Source of the DNA: an uncultured Flavobacteriales bacterium
GTDB taxonomy: Bacteria > Bacteroidota > Bacteroidia > Flavobacteriales > Crocinitomicaceae
Assembly: GCA_946886545.1 (NCBI GenBank)
Contig: CAMPIU010000055.1
Coordinates: 1-11,203 of the forward strand
Direction: 5' to 3'
DNA: 11,203 nucleotides
Below are positions 7,099 through 11,203 of this stretch, in pieces; position 1 is the stretch's first letter, and each line of letters begins with the position of its first letter. A model generated the notes under the pieces. It did not search any database, was not told where the DNA came from, and saw nothing but the letters and a program-made list of their open reading frames with translations. The position numbers and the translations under genes are program-made.

Positions 7099-8382
7099 TT
7101 GGAAAAACTTAGTATATTCGATACATACTGCTATCAATTGAAAAATTTAGAATCTGACTCTATATCCCAAGAAGTGATCACGTACTTTAAAGAGTTGCGT
7201 GTGAAACTTGCTTTTCGCATGTCGATCATGTTTTTGTGTATTTTCAGTATCCTTTCTTATACCCGTTATTTTGAATCAATGGAAAGCTTCAGTATGATGG
7301 CTGTTGCTATGGTAATCAGTGCTGTCTGTTTGCTTATCATGAAATCGAATAACAATAATTATTTATTGGTCTTTTATATTTATTCAATATGTGGTTACAT
7401 TATCGTAGCCTTTTCTCTAATGGTTTATCACAGCAGAATCCATTTGGTTGATATGTTGTGGTTGATGACAGTGGTATTTCTGGCGTTTTTCACCTTGGGA
7501 CGCAAATTGGGTTATGTGTTATTGTTTTTCTCCATAGGTGTTATCGGGATCTTTATTTTTCTTCACCTGGATAAGCAAATTCTAATACTAAAAGAGCTTA
7601 CTATCTATCAAAAGATATCGCTGCTGATCGAAATGATAGGAGCATTTTCGTTAAACTTCTACTTGTTTTATTTGTTTTTGGAGCTGAATCGCTATTCTGA
7701 GATAAAACTATTGGAATCTTACGGTCAGGTAAAGGACCAGAACACAAAAATCCTATCGCAGAATGAAGAAAAAAACATGTTGGTTCGGGAGATCCATCAC
7801 CGTGTAAAAAACAACCTGTAGATCGTAGTGAGTCTTCTCCGTATGCAAAGTCAGGAAGTTGACAATCCTGAACTCCGGGAATTGTTCCAGGAATCGATCA
7901 ATCGGATAATGGCTATGTCATTGATTCACCAAAAGCTGTATCAAAACGATAATTTATCCCAGATCAGGATTGGCGATTATTTGGATGAATTGATTCACGA
8001 GATCATGAATCTGAGCTTCAGGGAACAAAGTGTCCAATACGAAATCAAAACAGAGGTGGGGAAGATTGGCTTGAAAACATTGATTCCGGTTGGGCTTTTG
8101 GTAAATGAACTGGTTTCCAATTCGTTGAAACATGCATTCGAAGATCGAACGAATGCCCGGATTCAGATTGAGATCCAAAAAGAAGGAGAAAATCGTTTGC
8201 GAATTATGTATTCCGATAATGGAGTTTGGAAACCACAGGTCGGGAATTCTTCTTTTGGATTGATTTTGATCGATACCCTGATCGAGCAATTGGAAGGCGC
8301 GAAGGAAGTATTGACAGAAGAAAGGGGAACGACCTATTCAATCAATGTTCTGAATCTGGAAGAAAGAGATATTTTGGCATAA
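7099..8382 (+). pseudogene. membrane sensor histidine kinase (HisKA_2 type), interrupted by in-frame TAG at 7819-7821
   Basis: One reading frame of 428 codons encodes an orphan sensor kinase, but codon 241 is TAG. Before it lie about six hydrophobic helices (roughly residues 35-195), a linker, and the phospho-acceptor box EIHHRVKNNL (231-240, H234). After it, in the same frame, come IVVSLLRMQSQ, a helical dimerisation region, and a HATPase domain with N-box NELVSNSLKHAF (336-347), DNG (373-375), and ERGTTYSINV near the end. HisKA_2 proteins normally read KNNLQ here, so one C-to-T change (CAG to TAG) explains the stop. The rest of the frame is open and well conserved, so the lesion is recent, a sequencing error, or read through. 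The start is taken as TTG 7099: an in-frame TGA lies at 7075 and the next ATG is 40 codons in. No response regulator follows. Confidence 0.85.
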
Positions 8383-8384
8383 AA

Positions 8385-8413
8385 AAAGTCCCGGCAGATT
8401 CTGTCGGGACTTT
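8385..8413. terminator. bidirectional intrinsic terminator
   Basis: A 13-bp stem, 8385-8397 paired with 8401-8413 with one G-T wobble, encloses a 3-base loop ATT; its core is GTCCCG/CGGGAC. It sits between the convergent kinase (stop at 8380-8382) and secreted-protein gene (stop at 8430). On the minus strand the stem runs into seven Ts, a strong terminator for the secreted-protein gene. On the plus strand it ends TTTC, so it is weaker in that direction. Confidence 0.9.
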
Positions 8414-8429
8414 CAAAATTTCTTATGGC

Positions 8430-8852
8430 TTATAAATCATCAGGTAAATTCGCCTGTTTGTATGATTTAGCTTTTGGTTTTAATTTATCGATAAATACGA
8501 CTCTGAATTTCTCGCCGTCAACAGTAAAAATCATTTCAGAAATACCGTTTGTTACAACCGGACTGGTTTTTTTTGCGTTGTAGAATTTCTTTTCCAACAG
8601 GTAATAAGTTCCATCGTCATATTGAAGAAATACGGAAACGACAGATCCGTTTTCTACTCTCGCTTTACCGCTTAAACATTCTGTACCTTCGGGTGTGAAA
8701 AAACTTACGATAACATTTCGGTGCATATCATCAGCAACCGTATAGGAGCCTCTTTTTGAGAAAGCCTCTTCCAGTTTCTTAAAACAGTCATCTTGGGCTG
8801 ATGCGCTGAATCCTAATGTTAAGGTTAGAATGGCAAGTAGAATATTTTTCAT
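8430..8852 (-). CDS. small secreted protein of unknown function
   Basis: I do not recognise a family. The 140-residue product starts [20 protein letters not shown], a clear Sec signal peptide with likely cleavage after A19 (ASA|QDD). The mature part of about 120 residues has two cysteines (C23 and C59) that could pair, and is rich in short alternating strand-like segments ([51 protein letters not shown]), suggesting a small beta-rich periplasmic or exported domain. It ends with a basic segment ([19 protein letters not shown]). The ATG at 8852 was chosen because it starts the signal peptide; a frame extension to 8927 adds 25 residues without coding character. It lacks the long C-terminal type IX sorting domain. 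It is convergent with the kinase, with a shared terminator, and divergent from gmhA. Confidence 0.8.
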   Translation of the reverse strand: MKNILLAILTLTLGFSASAQDDCFKKLEEAFSKRGSYTVADDMHRNVIVSFFTPEGTECLSGKARVENGSVVSVFLQYDDGTYYLLEKKFYNAKKTSPVVTNGISEMIFTVDGEKFRVVFIDKLKPKAKSYKQANLPDDL

Positions 8853-8887
8853 AGTTGTTTTTGTGTTATGGAGCCAACTCCGATTTT

Positions 8888-8895
8888 CAAATATA
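8888..8895 (-). promoter_or_regulatory. possible -7 box for the secreted-protein gene
   Basis: The minus strand reads TATATTTG, an exact TAnnTTTG match, 35 bases before the ATG at 8852, giving a leader of about 30 bases. No convincing -33 element is seen. Confidence 0.4.
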
Positions 8896-8935
8896 ACAAG
8901 TTTATCTAAAATGGTAACTGCACTCAATAATTATT

Positions 8936-8943
8936 TATTTTTG
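8936..8943 (+). promoter_or_regulatory. possible -7 box for gmhA
   Basis: TATTTTTG matches TAnnTTTG exactly, 24 bases before the gmhA ATG, giving a leader of about 20 bases. A purine-rich GGAAAGG at 8960-8966 lies immediately before the start codon. No clear -33 TTTG is present. Confidence 0.4.
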
Positions 8944-8967
8944 ACAATCAATCCCATTTGGAAAGGC

Positions 8968-9537
8968 ATGAAACAAATAGCAGACCATTTTAACGAAGCG
9001 CTCGAAATTTTGCAAAAATTTAACAGCGAAGAGAATCACCGATTGATTCAAAATGCAGGAAATTTAATGGTTTCGGCAATTAACTCGGGAAACAAAATAA
9101 TTTCATGCGGAAACGGTGGTTCTATGTGTGATGCGATGCATTTTGCAGAAGAATTAACAGGCAGGTATCGGGACGACAGAAGAGCCATTCCTGCCTTAAG
9201 CATTTCTGATCCGTCGCACATCAGCTGCGTGGGAAATGATTACGGGTACGAATTTATTTTTTCGCGTTACCTGGAGGCGATCGGGCAAAACGGAGATGTA
9301 CTGTTAGCCATTTCAACCTCAGGGAATTCAAAGAATGTGCTCCGGGCGATTGAGGTGGCCAAAGCAAAGGGGATGAAAATAGTTGGACTTACCGGTAAAG
9401 ACGGAGGGCAAATGGCGGAACTTTGTGATGTAGAGATTCGTGCTCCTTTTTCTAACTATGCAGACAGGGCGCAAGAGATTCATATAAAAGTAATTCATAC
9501 TTTGATTGATTTTATTGAACACCAATTGAATGCTTGA
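8968..9537 (+). CDS. gmhA: sedoheptulose 7-phosphate isomerase (phosphoheptose isomerase)
   Basis: Cytosolic SIS-domain enzyme converting sedoheptulose 7-phosphate to glycero-manno-heptose 7-phosphate, the first step of heptose synthesis for surface glycans. The 189 residues align along their length with E. coli GmhA (192) as I recall it, at a constant offset of three in the metal-site regions. Motifs are [23 protein letters not shown] (46-68), [54 protein letters not shown], and [17 protein letters not shown] near the end. The zinc ligands and catalytic residues are all present: H58, E62, Q169 and H177, corresponding to E. coli H61, E65, Q172 and H180. The ATG at 8968 is used; the frame extends to 8830 but those 46 residues do not fit the family and would cross the divergent promoter region. 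The gene overlaps the next one by 8 bases. Confidence 0.95.
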   Translation: MKQIADHFNEALEILQKFNSEENHRLIQNAGNLMVSAINSGNKIISCGNGGSMCDAMHFAEELTGRYRDDRRAIPALSISDPSHISCVGNDYGYEFIFSRYLEAIGQNGDVLLAISTSGNSKNVLRAIEVAKAKGMKIVGLTGKDGGQMAELCDVEIRAPFSNYADRAQEIHIKVIHTLIDFIEHQLNA

Positions 9538-11203
9538 TTTTCTAAAAAAGAATGCTCGAAAAACTGCTATTCTCTTAATCGTTAGTCTATTCACACTAAA
9601 GTTCACAGGGAAAATAACAGATGTTGTTCAAGGCAAATCAACTTGTGTTTGCTCATACGACGGGTACGGATATTACATGTATCTCACCCAGTTTTTCCAA
9701 TACCGGAACCTTACCTTACAGCAAAACGAATTGCAGGCTGTACAGGATAAGTATTGTCAGGGAGTTTATGTATATCAGCTCAAAAAGATGGATAACGGAA
9801 ATAATCTGGATATCTATCACATGGGACAGGCATATTTGCAATTACCGGCTTACACAATCGGTCATTTTTTTGCCAAAACATTGGGTTATCCCAAAGACGG
9901 TTTTAGCAAGCCATACCACATTACTTATTTATTGAACGCACTTTTTTTCATTTTGCTCGGGATTTATTTCCTGAATAAAATTCTCAAATTGTTCTTTTCG
10001 GATCAGGTAAGTGCTTTGTTACTGCTCATTATTTATTTCGGCACGAACTTTTGGGCTACGGCTATCCATGCTTATCAATTGCAGCATATCTATTTGTTTG
10101 CCTTAGTTGGCTTGCTTTTTTATTCTCTGTTGAAGTTTAAGGATTCCCAAAAGAAAAAACATTTAATTGTTGCAGCATTGACACTCGGGTTAATTTCCTC
10201 CATAAGACCAACACATGTTTTATTGGGATTGCTTCCACTATTGATGCTTAGAAAAGTGTATACAAGCAAATTGGCTTATTGGAAATCTCTTCTTTTATTC
10301 CCCGCAGCAGGTTTGCTTTTTAATTTACCTCAACTGTTTTATTGGAAGATTTTAGGTGGAAGCTGGTTCATTTTGAACATGCATGTGGAAGAAATCGTAA
10401 TCGTGGACCCGCATATATTGGATTTTCTGTTCAGTTATAAAAAAGGCTGGCTTTTGTATTCTCCCGTGTTTTTATTGCTGATACCTGGTTTCATTCAACT
10501 CTACAAACGTCGAAAAGACTTGTTCTGGCCAATTTTTGGCTCCGCTTTATTGGCAATTTGGATCTTTGCTTCCTGGGAATGCTGGTGGTTTGCTGCTTCA
10601 TTCGGTTCGAGGGCAATGGTTGATCTCTATCCACTATTGGTTTTACCTTTGGGTTTTGCCATCGTTTATCTTGGGAAAGCGAAATTAACTTCATGGGCAA
10701 TGATGCTCTTCGTGTTTTTTACATTGGGATTATCTGTCTTTCAGTCGGAACAGTTTTCAATCGGTTATTTACATCCGGACAGAATGACTAAGGCTCATTA
10801 CTGGTACATTTTCGGTAAGCTTTCGATGCCACGTTATCAGGCGAACCGGCTGGAAATAGATCGTTCGGATGAGGATTGGCCGGATAAAATCAAGGCAGCG
10901 GAATTGGGATTCGGCAAAATAGAACAACTTACTTTTTGCGAGGTAAAGAACAGGAAAACTGCTTCGGATAGCAGTTCTTTGGTGGTTAAAAGATTTTTTT
11001 ATCCTAAATTAAAAACGGATGAAACATTGTTTGATGTACAAATCATTTATCAGAATGAAGACAGTTTAAGTCCTGCAACAATACATTTTGAGACATTTAG
11101 CAATTACAATACTTACCATTGGAAAAACTATCCTTTGCTTACACAAAAGACAATAGGAGATAGGGATACCTTGAATCTTCGGTGTAACTTTCGTAGTATA
11201 AAT
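9530..11203 (+). CDS. multi-membrane GT-C-like glycosyltransferase, 3' end outside the window
   Basis: Open frame of 558 codons with no stop before the window end. An N-terminal membrane helix (about 11-25) is followed by a loop with [11 protein letters not shown] (42-52). An acidic residue in the first extracytoplasmic loop (D44 here) is characteristic of GT-C enzymes that use lipid-linked sugar donors. Roughly eight to ten hydrophobic segments follow up to residue 400, including [21 protein letters not shown] (350-370), a pattern I associate with Bacteroidota integral-membrane glycosyltransferases. From about residue 420 the chain becomes soluble (a likely periplasmic domain). The ATG at 9530 overlaps the gmhA stop as ATGCTTGA, suggesting translational coupling and a shared glycan role. 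Donor and acceptor are unknown. The gene is open as a frame but truncated by the window. The GT-C call is inference from topology and motif position. Confidence 0.75.
   Translation, partial: MLDFLKKNARKTAILLIVSLFTLKFTGKITDVVQGKSTCVCSYDGYGYYMYLTQFFQYRNLTLQQNELQAVQDKYCQGVYVYQLKKMDNGNNLDIYHMGQAYLQLPAYTIGHFFAKTLGYPKDGFSKPYHITYLLNALFFILLGIYFLNKILKLFFSDQVSALLLLIIYFGTNFWATAIHAYQLQHIYLFALVGLLFYSLLKFKDSQKKKHLIVAALTLGLISSIRPTHVLLGLLPLLMLRKVYTSKLAYWKSLLLFPAAGLLFNLPQLFYWKILGGSWFILNMHVEEIVIVDPHILDFLFSYKKGWLLYSPVFLLLIPGFIQLYKRRKDLFWPIFGSALLAIWIFASWECWWFAASFGSRAMVDLYPLLVLPLGFAIVYLGKAKLTSWAMMLFVFFTLGLSVFQSEQFSIGYLHPDRMTKAHYWYIFGKLSMPRYQANRLEIDRSDEDWPDKIKAAELGFGKIEQLTFCEVKNRKTASDSSSLVVKRFFYPKLKTDETLFDVQIIYQNEDSLSPATIHFETFSNYNTYHWKNYPLLTQKTIGDRDTLNLRCNFRSIN

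Noticed and set aside
7048..7137. N-terminal extension of the SDR to an upstream ATG at 7137
   Set aside because: The added residues do not match SDRs and would overlap the divergent kinase start; MKQVAWITGASSGIG is the normal beginning.
7828..8382. Separate small gene encoding a stand-alone HATPase protein from GTG 7828
   Set aside because: It is in the same frame as the upstream kinase half and starts inside the conserved HisKA_2 helix, so it is the second half of one broken gene.
8830..8967. N-terminal extension of gmhA to 8830
   Set aside because: GmhA proteins start at the position of ATG 8968, and the extra 46 codons overlap the opposite gene's signal peptide and the promoter region.
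9621..9935. Plus-strand 104-codon frame as a gene
   Set aside because: It lies fully inside the membrane glycosyltransferase frame and its translation has no membrane or domain character; it is a shadow.

Overview
The window reads as ordinary chromosome of a Bacteroidota bacterium, most likely a Flavobacteriales-type gliding lineage. The evidence is a gldF-gldG pair for the gliding-motility ABC transporter, Bacteroidota-style copies of most other proteins, and matches to the Bacteroidota -7 promoter consensus TAnnTTTG ahead of most transcription units in place of an E. coli-type -10 box. I see no rRNA, tRNA, phage, transposase or CRISPR array, and no gene-free stretch above about 190 bases.

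Layout. Positions 8-3957 are on the minus strand, read from right to left: a SAM hydroxide adenosyltransferase family protein (DUF62), a small antibiotic-biosynthesis-monooxygenase-like protein, then gldF and gldG. Positions 4059-6080 are on the plus strand: phoH (TTG start), then purC 21 bases later. The gap between purC and the next gene holds a composite inverted-repeat element built from 8-bp units (6084-6268), whose right arm includes the stop codon of a convergent short-chain dehydrogenase (6265-7047, minus). Divergent from that is an orphan membrane histidine kinase (7099-8382, plus) broken by an in-frame TAG just after its phospho-acceptor motif. A strong bidirectional terminator (8385-8413) separates it from a small secreted protein (8430-8852, minus). 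Last comes gmhA (8968-9537, plus), overlapped by 8 bases by a large multi-membrane GT-C-like glycosyltransferase that runs off the window end.

How the genes work together. gldF and gldG give the permease and auxiliary subunits of the gliding transporter; its ATPase GldA is not here. phoH and purC look co-transcribed but belong to RNA metabolism/stress and purine synthesis. gmhA (sedoheptulose-7-phosphate isomerase, first step of heptose synthesis) and the overlapping membrane protein suggest a surface-glycan operon continuing past the right edge.

The items most worth a second look are the 8-bp-unit repeat element, the amber codon in the kinase, the face-to-face promoters between the DUF62 gene and phoH, and the apparently changed active site of the DUF62 protein. 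I did not find a convincing new multi-gene system.
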